This document shows, one piece after another, positions 1 through 22,650 of a stretch of 64,000 bases of DNA. The notes under the pieces are model-generated. The model was not told where the DNA came from. It did not search any database and worked only from the letters and a program-made list of their open reading frames with translations. Source of the DNA: Portunus trituberculatus (Eukaryota > Arthropoda > Malacostraca > Decapoda > Portunidae); the NCBI RefSeq assembly GCF_017591435.1, contig NC_059301.1:33080986-33144985 (forward strand). The letters are read 5' to 3'. Position numbers and translations under genes: made by a program. Every line of letters starts with the position of its first letter. Position 1 is the first letter of the stretch.

Positions 1-334
1 TTTTGGTGTCCTATCCCGACTAGTTTTTAACGGAATTCAACGAAGGTTATTGCTGTTTTCTAGGGTTGCTTTCATAATACAAGTCTTACGGTATCTTAGT
101 AGAGTGTATTCAAGGTTAGGGCTGCTTTCATGGTTCTAGTGTTTCTGTAGAAGGTTTTGTTCAGTGTTGTTAGTGTTGTCAAGGGTTGCTTTATTATTTG
201 TCATAATTTACCCAAGTATTATGGCCTTCCAGAGTTATTTTCATGATTATTAAGTAGAGTTAGCTGAAGGTTTTAAGTTTTTCAAGTGTTTTCATGATTG
301 AAATGATAATTCAGCGTGGATTCTGCAACATTAA
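1..334. other. Non-coding, no gene seen
   Basis: AT-rich sequence without a convincing reading frame. A loose repeat of GGTTGCTTTCAT-like words occurs near 64, 121 and 185, suggesting an old tandem duplication. Confidence 0.4.
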
Positions 335-590
335 TGAGAAAAACACCAATGGGAATTCAACTCATCATCTTTGTGGTCTTTGAAAATCGTCTGTAGAGCA
401 GAGAACGAAAGGGTTTCAAAGTTCAAGGCCTGTATTCTTAGTATTATTAAGGGATTAAATTATTCTATTGTTACTTAGATACTGTTTTTGCATCATCCAT
501 TAGGAAAACACCCGTTGGAATCCGACTAATCACCTCTGGCCTTTGAAAATGGTTCAGATGAAAGAACAGTGTTTTGAAGTACGGAGCCTG
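335..590. repeat. Two diverged half-copies of the CCGTATTC inverted-repeat element
   Basis: Two stretches, about 335-440 and 500-590, share the order GAAAAACACC, then CTTTGAAAAT, then AAGGGTTTC or GTGTTTTGAAG, then GTATTC or GTACGG. This matches the 3' half of the element at 933-1359. They are old, partial copies; boundaries are approximate. Confidence 0.4.
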
Positions 591-817
591 AGTTCTCACG
601 AGTGTATGCCCCGGACGCACCTGCAACGGCACCGCCTGCAGTAGTGGCGGCCAAAGCACGACCCTAGGGCGGTGAGGGCGGGGTTGGGGGCGAGGCGAGG
701 GCGTGGTGAGAGCATGAAGCCGTGACCCAGACGCCCGTTGAAGCAATGCGACTGTTTTATTTAATCTCGGTTAACCTTTTTTTTTTTTATTTAATTGCAG
801 ACATGATCGTCAAGAAC

Positions 818-921
<104 letters not shown>

Positions 922-932
922 CTCCAGCTTTT

Positions 933-1359
933 GAGACCGGTATCCAGAAACGTTTTGTTCTGACATCACGACTATTTTCAAAGACCACAGATATGATCAG
1001 CTGAATTCTCAAGACTATTGCTTCTTTTGATATGCAGAAATCGTCTTGATCTGGAAATTAAAACCGTAAAAGAGTCCTTGAAAACCAGGGTCACTACTAC
1101 CAGGGCTTTTTTAAATAAGTGCAGGTGCGGGGCAGTGGTGTGTCAGAAACTGTTCTTATTCTCAAACACTTCTGTGCTTCACCTTTATTTGAATTTATAC
1201 GAGTTATTTAAAGTGTTTTTACGGTTATAGAGGCAGAGTGACAAGGTTTCTATGTTATCAACTAGAGAAACGTTCTTGAAAAACCCGCTAATTATCTTCG
1301 TGTCCTTGGAAAAGTAGTCGTGTTGAGAGAGCAAAGGGTTTCTGAATACGGACCAAGCT
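933..1359. mobile_element. MITE-like element with about 60-bp inverted ends (CCGTATTC family)
   Basis: The left end reads GGTATCCAGAAACG, then ATCACGACTATTTTCAAAG. The right end, reverse complemented, reads CCGTATTCAGAAACCC, then AACACGACTACTTTTCC. The inverted ends align over roughly 60 bases with mismatches. There is no coding capacity inside. Related copies lie at 3150-3362, 41393-41609 and in part at 335-590. Superfamily unknown. Confidence 0.6.
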
Positions 1360-2690
1360 AGTGATGGGTGACAAATAAACAGCAACAAGTGAGCTGGTAG
1401 TTCTGGTGTGCGCGTGTTTGGTGTGACTCGGCGGTGTGGTGGTCAGATGTCGGGTGATCGCTTGAGAATAACTTCCTGATGCGCAGTGTGACCCCCGGGC
1501 GTGGCGGGTGACGTGGGACCGCGCTGAGTGACCCGTGAATGTGCCAGGTGGCCTCTTGACGTGCTGGATGACCTTTGGGTGACCTCGGGAGCTCGGCCAG
1601 GTGAACTACCGGTCTTGTGGGTGAGGGAGGAACAGTGGCCGTGGGAAGTGGGCGCCCTCACTTCCGCTCCCTGACACCCCCCCACACCTCTTCCTCCACA
1701 ATTACCCCCAAAAAGTCGTCATCTTCGTGGAGGAGGTCACAGGCAATCCCCCTCCCCCTATGTCTCCCCCATCCATCCTTCTCCCACCGCCCATCCACCC
1801 CCCTCCCCTATCACCTACCTGGACCCCTACTGACCCCCGACCAGAGCACGCCCGCCTGGGAACGCCCGACTGACCCCACCCCCCACTTCCCCCCACCTCA
1901 ACCGCCCATTCATTCCGTAATTTCCTTCCCCCTCCCCTTCCTCTTCCTTCCCCACCGCGGCGCCTCCTTCCGAGTGTCTGCTGTCGTCAAGGGAAGGGAA
2001 GGAGGAAGGTGCGTGCAGTCAGTCCTGCGTATTGCTTCCTTAACCGTCCCGTGGCGTTCTTAAGGGTTCGAGAAATCTTTAAGGACCGCTTTTTTTTTTT
2101 TAAGTAATAAAGAAGATTTCTTTATTTCTGTACAAGAAGGGGACTCACTGGCTAAGCGCTAAGGTAGAAGATAGAGGAAGGAAAGGCTCATTGAAGATGT
2201 CAGTTCCTAAAAAAAAATAAATAGATAATGATATTAATGATAAATAAAAAACAAAAGCCAGAAGAAATTATCCAAGATTAAAGGAGTGTTTTGGTTTAGT
2301 ATGATTTAATGTTTACAGTGTATTTTGATGTCTTTTAAGTCGAGAACGTAAATTTAGTGCTGTTCATTCCAAAGGGAAGTGTATTTTTGTCTTATAAGGG
2401 GAGAGAGTAGATTTAGTGTGATTCCTACAAAACAGAAAGATAGTTTTGTCATTTTTATCATCATAAACAAACTGCGTATCTTTTTTTTTCTTTTTTTTTC
2501 TACTTGTCTGAAAATAAAAATGTAAAACTGTACCATCTAATTTCCCTGTTAGGAGATGATTTGTTATGGAGAGTTTTAGTCTCACATATGCACTCAGGAC
2601 GTGACAAGGGAAACTTTACTGCGAAGTAAGAGAAGTGAAAGAAAGAAAATAAGTTGAGTGAGAATTCCATTCACTCCCAATGCTCAACAC
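1360..2690. other. GC-rich then AT-rich non-coding stretch
   Basis: 1400-2070 is GC-rich, with an irregular repetition of GTGACC near 1488-1585 and a strongly C/T-biased top strand at about 1675-1960. 2070-2690 is AT-rich with short homopolymers. The open frames lack codon structure or recognisable domains. No gene is supported; the GC-rich part could be a regulatory region of a gene outside the window. Confidence 0.35.
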
Positions 2691-2699
2691 CACTATTAT

Positions 2700-2873
2700 T
2701 ATTCTTATTTATTTTCTTTCCTTCTGTTTTTGCTAGCCCTCTGATCAACTAACGGTCTTCTTGCATTCTTTTACCTAACTCTCTCGAACCTGCTCGGGGA
2801 CTGGCATTTAAATGGGATTTTTTCATTTATTTGTTTTGCCCTTGGCTAGATTTCCTCTCTTACATAAAAAAAA
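2700..2873 (+). mobile_element. 3' end of a poly(A)-tailed LINE
   Basis: TTTTGCCCTTGGCTAGATTTCC followed by CTTAC, ATA and an A-run parallels the 3' end of the LINE insert at 25169-25531 (TTTTGCCCTTGGCTGGCCC, CCTACGT, A-run). Only the non-coding tail is present. The left boundary is uncertain. Confidence 0.5.
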
Positions 2874-3050
2874 AATCGTTTCTTAACACATGAGAGAACT
2901 TAAGATTGGAGGAAAGACGCTAAACACTGTGGAAGCCAATGTGGCAGTTTACTTCATTCAACAATAAAACTGTATTTCGTTCTCCTGATTTGTAAGTTAA
3001 CGAGATTCCCTTTCCATCAGGAGCCGACAGGGATAAGTGTATGGCTGACG

Positions 3051-3052
<2 letters not shown>

Positions 3053-3092
<40 letters not shown>
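3053..3092. repeat. (GT)n microsatellite
   Basis: About 19 GT units ending in GCGCGC. Confidence 0.95.
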
Positions 3093-3097
<5 letters not shown>

Positions 3098-3149
3098 ATG
3101 CTTTGTCTGGGCCAACTCGTGTGGGTTGCAGAGCTGGTGTACGTACGTA

Positions 3150-3362
3150 GGCCCGTATTCTGAAACACTTATGTACCTCAAATACATTACTTTCAGAAGA
3201 CTATAGTTGTTGTTGCTTGTGTACTTAAGGGTGTTGTTTATGGTCTTCGCGGCAGCTTGATAAGATTTCTAGATTATGTATTAATAGTAGAAGCAATTTT
3301 GAGAACCTGGCTAGCAATCTCTGTACCTAGCTTTAGAAAATAGTTGTGATGAGAGAGTGAAC
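3150..3362. mobile_element. CCGTATTC-family inverted-repeat element, second copy
   Basis: It begins GCCCGTATTCTGAAACACTT. Its right side has TTTAGAAAATAGTTGTGATG then AGAGAGTGAA, the same right-end motif as 41572-41600. Right-end decay is greater than left-end decay. No coding content. Confidence 0.55.
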
Positions 3363-3632
3363 CGTAGTAGGTAGATATCAAGAATGATGCTAGAGAAAAT
3401 ATATTGTAAAAAAAAAAAGAAAAAAAAAGGAGAATAAGGAAAACAAAAGGTATAAGAAACGCTCCTTCCGCCTCTTCCCTGCTCCGTGGGAAGACTCAAG
3501 TAGCCGCGGGAGGGATTCCCAGCCCTGCGTCCTTGTCCGGTGTGCTGCCAGTGACGACACGCGGGGAATGTGCCGCAGACCCGCGCCCTTGTGCTGCCTG
3601 GTGAACCCCGCCCCGCAGCCTGCTGGTGCTGG

Positions 3633-3687
3633 TGGTGGTGATGATGGTGACGATGACGACGACGATGACGACGACGATGACGATGAC

Positions 3688-3726
<39 letters not shown>
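3633..3726. repeat. (GAT/GAC)n trinucleotide repeat
   Basis: Codes for poly-Asp on plus and poly-His, poly-Ile or poly-Ser/Val on minus, which creates spurious open frames. A smaller (GAT)n lies near 3804-3823. No splice or domain context supports translation. Confidence 0.9.
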
Positions 3727-4533
3727 AAGACGAAGAAGGAAAAGAAGACAAGGAAAATAACTGATAAATTCTACCAATCATACGTTTAGAATTTTTTATT
3801 CTTTGATGATGATGATGATGATGAAGAAAAAAGACGAAGAAAACAATAACAACAAGTGATAAATTCTTCCAGTTATACGTAGACATTTTTTTCTTTAATG
3901 ATGAATATGATAATGATAAAACGAGGAAGAAAAGAAGAAGCAGGAGGACAAAAAAGAAAAGGAGAAAAACAACAACAATAACAACAATGATATTTTTTCT
4001 CTCTCCTTCCATCATTTGTGCTAATGGTGGAGTCAGAGGAGAAGTAATAGTACATTCAGGCATGCTTCTACTCGTACAGTGACAGCGATTAGTGACAAGT
4101 GGAGTTTATTTCCCCATACTGCACTACTCTTCGCCGAGCAGCCGCTGAGAGGAAAATATTATAGGACAGTTACTTTTTGACAATCTAAGGATACAAGAGA
4201 AGAAAGAAATAGTGTATGTAAGAAGAGAGAAAGTCAGCGAAGAACTTGATGGACAGAGCTGAATATAAAAGATAAGAAACAAGGGGAAGCGACGATACAA
4301 AGGCTTCCCGCACCTACATCTGACCTAACTTGATCTGACCTGACCTGTAGGGGAAGAGGGCCTTGCTTGCTCGGAAGTAGCGATCCATTCCAGCAAAACA
4401 AGTGAAAATTACACATTGTATATACTTCAGTTATGATTCCCCTCACCCCCATTGGTCTTCAGAACCTTCTATGATTTATAAAGGCTGCCAAGCATACCAC
4501 GTGCTTATTCTACTGTATATTTATTAAGTGTAC

Positions 4534-4536
<3 letters not shown>

Positions 4537-4614
<78 letters not shown>
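4537..4614. repeat. Compound (AC)n(TC)n microsatellite
   Basis: AC units to about 4580 followed by TC units to about 4614. Confidence 0.97.
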
Positions 4615-4617
<3 letters not shown>

Positions 4618-6169
4618 GAACACAGTGCTAAGTTGAGTCTCCAGTCTTCAATCACACTCGACACGTCCTCAATGGCCAGCCCCGTGACCCTTGCTCTCCC
4701 CTCATCACTCCCCCTCCTCCCGGTGTGTACAAGTGGATAAATGGAGAAATGGACACGGGCAGACCACGCCTCGGTCCCAGTTAAGTAGGGGGTAGTGACC
4801 TGATGGTGAGTGGTCTTATAGTGACAGTAACACTCGTAGAAGACAATAAGGAAGTGTGCAATGGTGGATTTGTCACTTCATATTCTTTGAGTTGAGTTTC
4901 CCACGTGTGTCCTGCCGTGACCAGTGCGTCTTACTAAGTGACTCCTCCATTACAGGTATCTTGACCTAATGACTTCCGTAATCTCCTTAACGGCCTAACT
5001 GTGGCACTCTGGCTTCCTCAAGGATTGCAAGAGGACGCTGACCATAGCCACATACAGTATATCCATCCCCTGTCACTGCTGATACATGTACGCTCTATAC
5101 TTCATCTATAAACCGCGGAAGACAAAACGCAACCCGCTGCACAATGCCGTAAACATAATAAATTTTGCTAGGTAGAACATTGCTTAACATGGCACATCAT
5201 CATTATTCCGTTCATTTATTAAGCTTTTGTTGCATTTCTACTGCAGTGCTTGAGTAAATTGCTACCTTGTATCTTTTAATTCACGATATTAATTTGTCTT
5301 GGGTTAACTGCAAGCTTGAGACGAGCTATGACCGAATATAGCCTACACCTCCCAAGTCCCGCTGCCCGCCCAGTCATCCCTGAAGCCCAGCAGGTATTCC
5401 GTGTATCACTTTATTTTTCCTCAATTTTTTTATCATATTCTTGTTCGTACTCTTATAACATCGTGAATGAGTGCAGCGGCCGGGCATTGAGGCACAGGTG
5501 AGGGTGTGTCTGCTGTGGTGGTATTGCAGAAACTTGTACAACACGTAGCGTCTATTTCTTGAGGGATGGATACTCCTCTTGACCGGACGGTAACTATTCA
5601 TGACCAATTGTAACGCCCCAAGGAGACAGTAGAGGGGTAAAGACACGCTACTCTGGTGCTCCTCGCTGGAAATCACGTAGACGCGGCAACAGTGCGGGCA
5701 GTTGAGGGTCATGGCCGCTATCAGGTGTGCCTCGCCCTTCCTCCCTCTCCCTCTCTCTCTGTTCCTCTCCACATAGTCTTGAAACATTCCTTACAACCAG
5801 AACTTAAAGGGTGAAAAGGAAAAATCCATTCATAAACTCGAAAACAGGTCAGAACGGGGATAACCAACAGAGTAATGCTAGTGATAGAGCTGTTGTAGTG
5901 TATGGTGACTCGTGGCAACCGAATGAATGAAAGGCTGGGCCAGTTGTCCGCGGTGTCGGGTAAGGGGGAGAGAGTTCATGGGAAGAGGGAGAGGAGAGAG
6001 CAAGTTAGGGCATGGAATGGGTGGCAGGGATGGAGGGGGAGGGAGGGAAGGTATGTGAGAGAGAGGAGCAGGTATGAGTGAATGGACATGCTGCAGGTGA
6101 CGTCACAAGCAGGCGATGGTAGAATTGGTTGTGGTAACAGAAGAGTTAGGCTCTTCTGCCTCCCCCATG

Positions 6170-6171
<2 letters not shown>

Positions 6172-6207
<36 letters not shown>

Positions 6208-6230
6208 GCGCGGATGCGGGCTCTTTACGT

Positions 6231-6276
<46 letters not shown>
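6172..6276. repeat. (CT)n and (GA)n tracts facing each other
   Basis: CT repeat at 6172-6204 and GA repeat at 6235-6276, separated by 30 bases. The two are complementary, so they could pair as a hairpin stem of about 30 bp. Confidence 0.95.
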
Positions 6277-6279
<3 letters not shown>

Positions 6280-7752
6280 CATTTGTATTGATGCAACACT
6301 TCAACACATGAATTGGAGTACTAAAGTCTAGCACAAATAAAGTTTCTAGATGAGATGTGCACGCCTTGGGTGTTCCTTATAGTTGATTTACACCAGCACA
6401 TATAAAGAACATGATAATATATCGGTATCTAAACACCTAAAAAGATCCTAATTGTGATCTTTGGATTCATGCCTTACTGATATCACTTATCTTAATCTCA
6501 TGAGATCATTAAAAAGTGTGCCAAATTTATCTTCTCATGGATGAATACAACTAGCAAATTAGAACTGTAAGGTGTTCTCTACCTTTTGCCTTATCTCGTC
6601 TTTATTACTGTTGGTATCTATCATTCTTTTAGGCAATATTTCTGTAAGTTAGAATTTTTATGTAAGAGAGACATTGACAAAGGGCAGCACAGAGTGAAAA
6701 GGCTCTACTGAAAGTGAACCTCCCAAGAGGTCAAAAGCATCATGCAATATTGGAGAATAAAATGTCTTGAAATTGATGATATATGAGAAATGTACATATT
6801 ACTTGTATGCTTTCAGATCAAATGTTACTTATAGTTTATACTTTTCATTTAAATCTTTCAGTGCTATTTGGGACAGTTCCTATGTCATAAGTCACTCTCA
6901 AGCACTTATATAACAATACTTAAATGTTATGCAAGTTAGACATTGGAAAATCTGCCATCTTAATTGCTTTTCCTTCTTGTTGGGCACTTGTAAAAATGGT
7001 ATATAGTGCTTTTAGTGGTGTGACTTATTGCATATCCTGGTGACAGGCTTAATTCAGATCTCATTGAATACCCATGCATCATCTTTTTTTTTTATTTGAA
7101 AGAAGGAGTGTTATTAGCAAAGGTTATTTAAGATGAGAACAGTTCTGTGTGAGGTTTTGCTTGTTACATTATTACTGAGTGTACTGCCATTTGTCCTCAT
7201 CTATTGTTCTCACTAAAACTATTAACCTTCATTTTTTCTAATTCCATTTGTAATGCTATACTAGCTTGTTAACGTTAAGGTAGTATTTGATGTGGCACTG
7301 TGACAAAAGCATTGCTGGAACCCTTTACAAATTACAGTACGTATTTGATGTCCCTCAGTCTAGTGATTCAGTCTAAGAGTACAACATGTTTGCAAACTAA
7401 GGGCATGTTAGTCTTATTTGAGAATGATTTATAATTACTTCTGTATTTAATGATGTGCTACCTCCTCCATAAGAGATTGGCAGTTGATAAATCCAATTGA
7501 AATTAATAAAGTGTAATTTACTGGTGGCTGAAAAAGTAATAATAGAAAAATATCTTGCTGATAAAGCTTTTCATGTACAAAGTGATGTAACTACTATAAA
7601 CAAAACACACTATTGTAGTATTGAAATTGCCACTAAATTGTTCCTTCCTGAATGCCATTCAATATTTTATCACATGAAACTGAGCCTTCAGCATCATCAT
7701 TCATACAAAGTTAGTGTAGAAGGAATGTAATACAAAAAAGGTGTATACATAT

Positions 7753-7758
7753 TTTATT
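7753..7758 (-). promoter_or_regulatory. Candidate poly(A) signal for PBDC1
   Basis: AATAAA on the minus strand about 900 bases 3' of the PBDC1 stop. The intervening 3' UTR would include the AC and AT microsatellites. AATAAA is frequent by chance in this AT-rich sequence, so this is only a candidate. Confidence 0.25.
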
Positions 7759-8280
7759 TTAATTGTCAAAGCTTAACATGTTCTTGCATTCTCCAATAAA
7801 GTTCAGTATTGAAATCTTTCCTTGAAGATCAAATTTTTTTCCCAACAAAGCAAGATTGAATTAAGTTAAAAGGAAAGACAACAATGCCATGAAAACAGAA
7901 AATAAAGCACATTTTGAACAGTCTGTGTTACTGATGTATAACTGGAATTGAAACATATTGCACAAGGCTACATCATGAAAACCTGTGAACACTAAAGACT
8001 ACAATGTGGTTGGAAAATTAGACACTTTACGACTGTTTCAATATTGCAGCCAACACTTTTATGGAGGTCAAGGGATATCAGTAATTAGATATATACCCAT
8101 ACATGTCAGAATTTTGAAGCACTTGAAAGTAACTTAAGTTACAGTATAGTGACAGTATAGTGAACTCAAATAAGATACTACACATATATTTCCAAGATAT
8201 GAAGAAATGCTTGTGAAATGTGAATGTATGTCAGTGGACATCTTTACTTGGCTATCTGCAATTATAGCAAAGTCAGTCTT

Positions 8281-8426
<146 letters not shown>

Positions 8427-8463
8427 CAAAGATATAATATCAGAAATCAATAGATGCATGTGC

Positions 8464-8495
8464 AGGCACACGCACACATGTGCACACACACACAT

Positions 8496-8568
<73 letters not shown>
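8464..8568. repeat. Interrupted then pure (AC)n
   Basis: Irregular CACACATG and CACATGCA words lead into a pure AC run to 8568. Confidence 0.95.
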
Positions 8569-8570
<2 letters not shown>

Positions 8571-8664
8571 TGCACATTGAACTTATCATCAGCAGACACT
8601 GAATTTCAAGCACACCAACTAAACCTATGGGCACCCACACAGTGAGTTGCTATCATCTATAATA

Positions 8665-18771
<10,107 letters not shown>

Positions 18772-18807
18772 GGTTGCAGAATCACCGCACTCCTGTAATA
18801 TACCTTA

Positions 18808-18810
<3 letters not shown>

Positions 18811-18883
<73 letters not shown>
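18811..18883. repeat. (GA)n microsatellite upstream of PBDC1 ATG
   Basis: About 36 GA units 40 bases 5' of the putative start codon. On the gene strand it is a (TC)n tract, which can act as a polypyrimidine tract before TTACAG or as a GAGA-type promoter element. Confidence 0.97.
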
Positions 18884-18886
<3 letters not shown>

Positions 18887-19899
18887 AACACATGTCAGCA
18901 GCTACAGGGATGACTAACAATTCAATCAGAGCTGACACAATCAACTTCCTAACCATTGGCATATTAAACCCTTCAAAAGTTCTTGTAAAGATTACTTCTA
19001 AATTTTCTTAACCTGTATAGTTCAACATCTAAATATTCATATAAAATTTATATGAATTTAGTATATGAAGAATACTGTTTGGCGAAAAAATTATGGTTCA
19101 TGACTGACTGACTGTATGATGGAGAAATGAGCTGATACCGACAGCAGAATGGTCTAATAAAAAGTATGTGTCAGGTATAGATATCAGTCGTATGATGGGT
19201 ACTGTTTGCTATATTATGAAGACTTGACTAAAAATGGACATTGTAATATGTTGATCCGATTTGACGAAAGAATAAAATCATAACATGGGGGTCACGAATT
19301 TAAGAAAGGCAACGAATAATTCAAAGTAACATTCAGCACAACTACCCATACACAGTCGTATTATCACATTTAAGGCCCTGGATTGGCACATATTGCAGTA
19401 AAAGGACAATTTACTTGCGTTTAAATGTATCTATTTACAACACGTGTTGAAGGAAGGGAGGTAAACACAGCAGCCTCAGTAGCTCAACATGGACCGATAG
19501 TCTCGATTATCGGACTGTCGCGCCTTTAATTAGACTTATTGCCTCTTCCATTTAGTTGTATTTGTTTACATACTCATTTATTGACCTGTTTATTTTTCTT
19601 AACGTATTTTCATTGAACAAATAAAAGAATTTGTTTTGTGAAGAGTTTGAAGGAAGTGGATATTATAGGCGTTTATTTTTCCAAGGAATTTGTATCAGGG
19701 AGGTAAGCACCTATCCCGCTGCACTAAAAAAAAATTGAAGCCAGTGGGCGGAGCTTACGATCGCAACTTACACCCACGGTCCAGATATATCTGGACAGTG
19801 CTTACACCCAAAACATTGCCCTCTCACGTGTTAAGCAATGGGAAATTGCTACTTTCTATTTCATTGCTAGAGGAGAGCTAAGAAAGAACTGATGGTTTA
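18884..19899. other. 5' flank of PBDC1, non-coding
   Basis: No reading frame of note. It contains an 18-bp perfect palindrome, GTCCAGATATATCTGGAC, at 19779-19796. No clear TATA or initiator could be assigned. Confidence 0.4.
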
Positions 19900-20462
19900 C
19901 GGCGGGTTCATACGTGCCAATTTGCGACTGAAATGTACGTAGAGTTGCCGACTCAAAATCGGTGCCTAACGACTGGAGAAATCAGTTGCAAAACAAGACC
20001 ATCATACTTTCCATTATTAATAATATTGATACACACAGTTAATGGGCTGCGTTGGTACTCACAGTGCACCATGATCTGAGTTGGTATAGGTGAGGCGAAT
20101 TGACAATGAGTAGCCCTGTTAGCCTGTTTTGGGCTTCACTGACACTGCTGTCTTTTGTATCATGTGATTATGACGCATTATTTGTTTCTACAAGCTGCTG
20201 ATTGGTTAATGTCCCTCGAGGAAAAGTCGCTGCTATGTCTGAAGGAAAAATATCAACCATGCACTAATGCCATCTAGCGAAGACTACCGCTAGAGAAGTG
20301 AAACTGCTGAAAAGAAAGTAGCCAAGATGGTGAATCGCTTTAAGAGAAGTTCTTATGGACGGACTTCTTATCTTTTATTCGTAGGGAGCGTTAGTGAATA
20401 CCGCCCGTGGTCTCCAGATATAGTGAAGATTGTTGAGGGAAAAACAACATCTAGGGTCCTAG

Positions 20463-20544
<82 letters not shown>

Positions 20545-20974
20545 TTGCACAAATCGTCCTTCGACGAAATAGCTGCAATTCTACAAGAGCTGTTTCCCTC
20601 AATGTAGGTGAGGATTGAAGACTTAATTGTCAGGATTTAATTCAATCGCAATTGTGCATAGACTTCTTAAGATTAGTGTGTTGTAGACACTCATTTCTTT
20701 CCTTCTACTTAGCCAGGGACGTATCCACAGGCATTTTCTTTTCTGTTGACTCTTCCGGTACGCCAAAAGAAGAGCAACCACAGCTTCAGCATCGTCATTG
20801 TAGGAAGACATCATGGAGGGTAACTGTTTGTTTACATTCACTTCCCACCAAGGCGCCAGCTATATAGTCGATTACTTTCCAGTCGCTACGTGTGACACTT
20901 TCCGACTAGAAGAGATGAGTTGGAAACTACCTACGTCAAATTTCAGTCGTAAATTGGCACGTGTGAACCTGTCT
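19900..20974. mobile_element. PIF/Harbinger-type MITE (family H2)
   Basis: Inverted ends: left GGGTTCATACGTGCCAATTT, right (reverse complement) AGGTTCACACGTGCCAATTT, then GCGACTGAAAT and ACGACTGAAAT. TTA lies on the left side and TTAA on the right. About 1.07 kb, with (AT)n at 20469-20540. A short frame from 20327 (MVNRFKRSSYGR) may be a relic of an element-encoded protein. No DDE core remains. Confidence 0.8.
20469..20540. repeat. (AT)n microsatellite
   Basis: A run of about 36 AT units inside MITE H2. Confidence 0.97.
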
Positions 20975-20977
20975 TAA

Positions 20978-21231
20978 GTCAAGAATTCAATGCCTTATCT
21001 TCAATTACGATGATGAGTATTATACTCACTTCGGGTTCAATAAGAGGTCGTGGTCTTCAAAGTCTATGCAATTGTTATTTAGCAGAGCATGTAAGAGCCA
21101 ATTCAGTGCAGATCAGTAAACATGTTATTACTGATTTCTTCATATGACTGATAGCTGACATTGAGCTCTTACAGTGTAAGATTGAATTGAATGTGAAAGT
21201 AGTACAGGTCGTTTGAAAAATTATAACCAGC

Positions 21232-21287
<56 letters not shown>

Positions 21288-22088
21288 CCGTACTAATCAT
21301 AATTTCCATTTTCTTCTTGCTGTATATTATCTTCAGGTGAGTTTAAAATGAATCACAACATTATAACACTACAAATCAATGTCATGATAAATATAACAAG
21401 TTGCTATAAATGGTCATTACAGCAAGCCGAAGGGGAAAGAGGGAGCAGAGGCGGGAGGTGGAGGCGATGACATGAAGGGAGGTGATTGGTCGTTGTAGCA
21501 GGAGGTGGTGCAGCAGTTCATTTCCGTAAAAGTGTGTGTGCAGGTAAGACGCGTTTGTAGTGTCTCACAGATTCGTAGTCAGAGGCGCTAGCCATTACAA
21601 AGTCACGAAATTGGTGTTAACATAATCTTTAAATCTATCACATTCTTGTCTTTATAACGTGATGTTTTCCTACTATAGATGTTGCTAATGGTGTTGGTAA
21701 TGGAGTATTGAGCAGTAACTGTGTGTGATGCAAGTGTACGGTCTTTTTCTTAAGGGTGTAGCGTGGTGGTGGTGGTGACGACGTTGACGGGGTTGAAGGC
21801 GATCGAGCCTTATGATGATGGTGGTGGTGGTGATGATGGTGATAGTGATTCTCCAGCAGATTGTTCCGTTGTTGTGACAGGTAAGCGTAATTAAAGGTAG
21901 ATTGTAGTTGTATTGGGTGGGGACGCATGAGTATCTTATTGGGTAGTTGTATCTAATATCTGACATAATATTTACTGAATACTGTCACCTCCCTACTTGA
22001 AGAAGCCCTACCTGTAATTCTAACAAAAGTGACGCCTATCATCCTTTTTCTATCGCAGTTGTCATTGGCTAAAGCTGCCCCCTCCCCC
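20978..22088. other. Non-coding stretch
   Basis: It holds a (CT)n tract at 21233-21284 and a GGT/GAT-rich stretch at 21761-21846 that gives spurious poly-His frames. No gene or transposon end was recognised. Confidence 0.4.
21233..21284. repeat. (CT)n microsatellite
   Basis: A pure CT run of about 26 units. Confidence 0.96.
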
Positions 22089-22630
22089 TCTGTGTGTTTA
22101 TTTACCTAGTTGTATTGTACAGGGTTCGAGCGGTTCTCATAGTGTCCTGTCTCCATGTCTCCATTTATCCAATTTTTCTTTAAAGTTATGCACATTATGT
22201 GCTGTAACAATTTCATCACTCAATGCATTCCATTTCTTCACCGTTCTATGTGGAAAACTGTATTTTCCAATATTCTTCACACACTGCCTCATCTTAATCT
22301 TTTTTTACATGTCCTCTTGTCCTTCTATCTTCTGACACCAGCACCAGGTCTTCCTTGTCTATCTTTTCAATGCCATTTACTATTTTATATATTGTTATTA
22401 GGTTTCCTCGTTCTCTTCTATCTTGTAAGGTTGGCAGTCCCATTTCCTTCAGCCGTTCTTTGTGTTAGGTCTTAGTTCCGGCACCATCTTGTGTAGCGAA
22501 CTTCTGAAGCTGTTCTAATCTTCTTCTATATTTTTTAGAGCTCGATGACCACACCAATGCTGCATATTCCAGCTTTGGACGTATCATGCTTGTGTTAATT
22601 TTTTTCATCATATCTTTGTTCATGAATTGA
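22089..22630 (-). mobile_element. LINE-AC family, 3' terminal fragment
   Basis: Minus-strand RT C-terminus related to KYSFPHRTV, KWNALSDE and NFKEKLDKW seen in copies at 32740-32990 and 30842-31030. It ends with the family 3' word ACTAGGTAAATA, next to ACACAC. It is truncated at the 5' side by a GT tract at 22633-22650 that borders a SINE. Confidence 0.75.
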
Positions 22631-22650
22631 AATGTGTGTGTGTGTGTGTG

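Larger units (their letters stand above)
3830..8280. other. Non-coding, microsatellite-bearing intergenic DNA
   Basis: It holds AC/TC (4537-4614), CT (6172-6204) and GA (6235-6276) tracts and long AT-rich unique-looking sequence (6300-8200). No domain, splice-bounded exon or clear transposon end was recognised. Its 3' part may be 3' UTR or downstream flank of PBDC1. Confidence 0.4.

Noticed and set aside
1617..2063. 148-codon Pro/Ser-rich protein
   Set aside because: Arises from the pyrimidine-biased tract; no domain, no splice sites, composition follows base bias.
3568..3789. Poly-Asp or poly-His protein
   Set aside because: The frame is produced by the (GAT/GAC)n repeat; no start context, domain or splice support.
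22155..22475. Plus-strand open frame of 106 codons
   Set aside because: Antisense shadow of the minus-strand LINE-AC 3' end.
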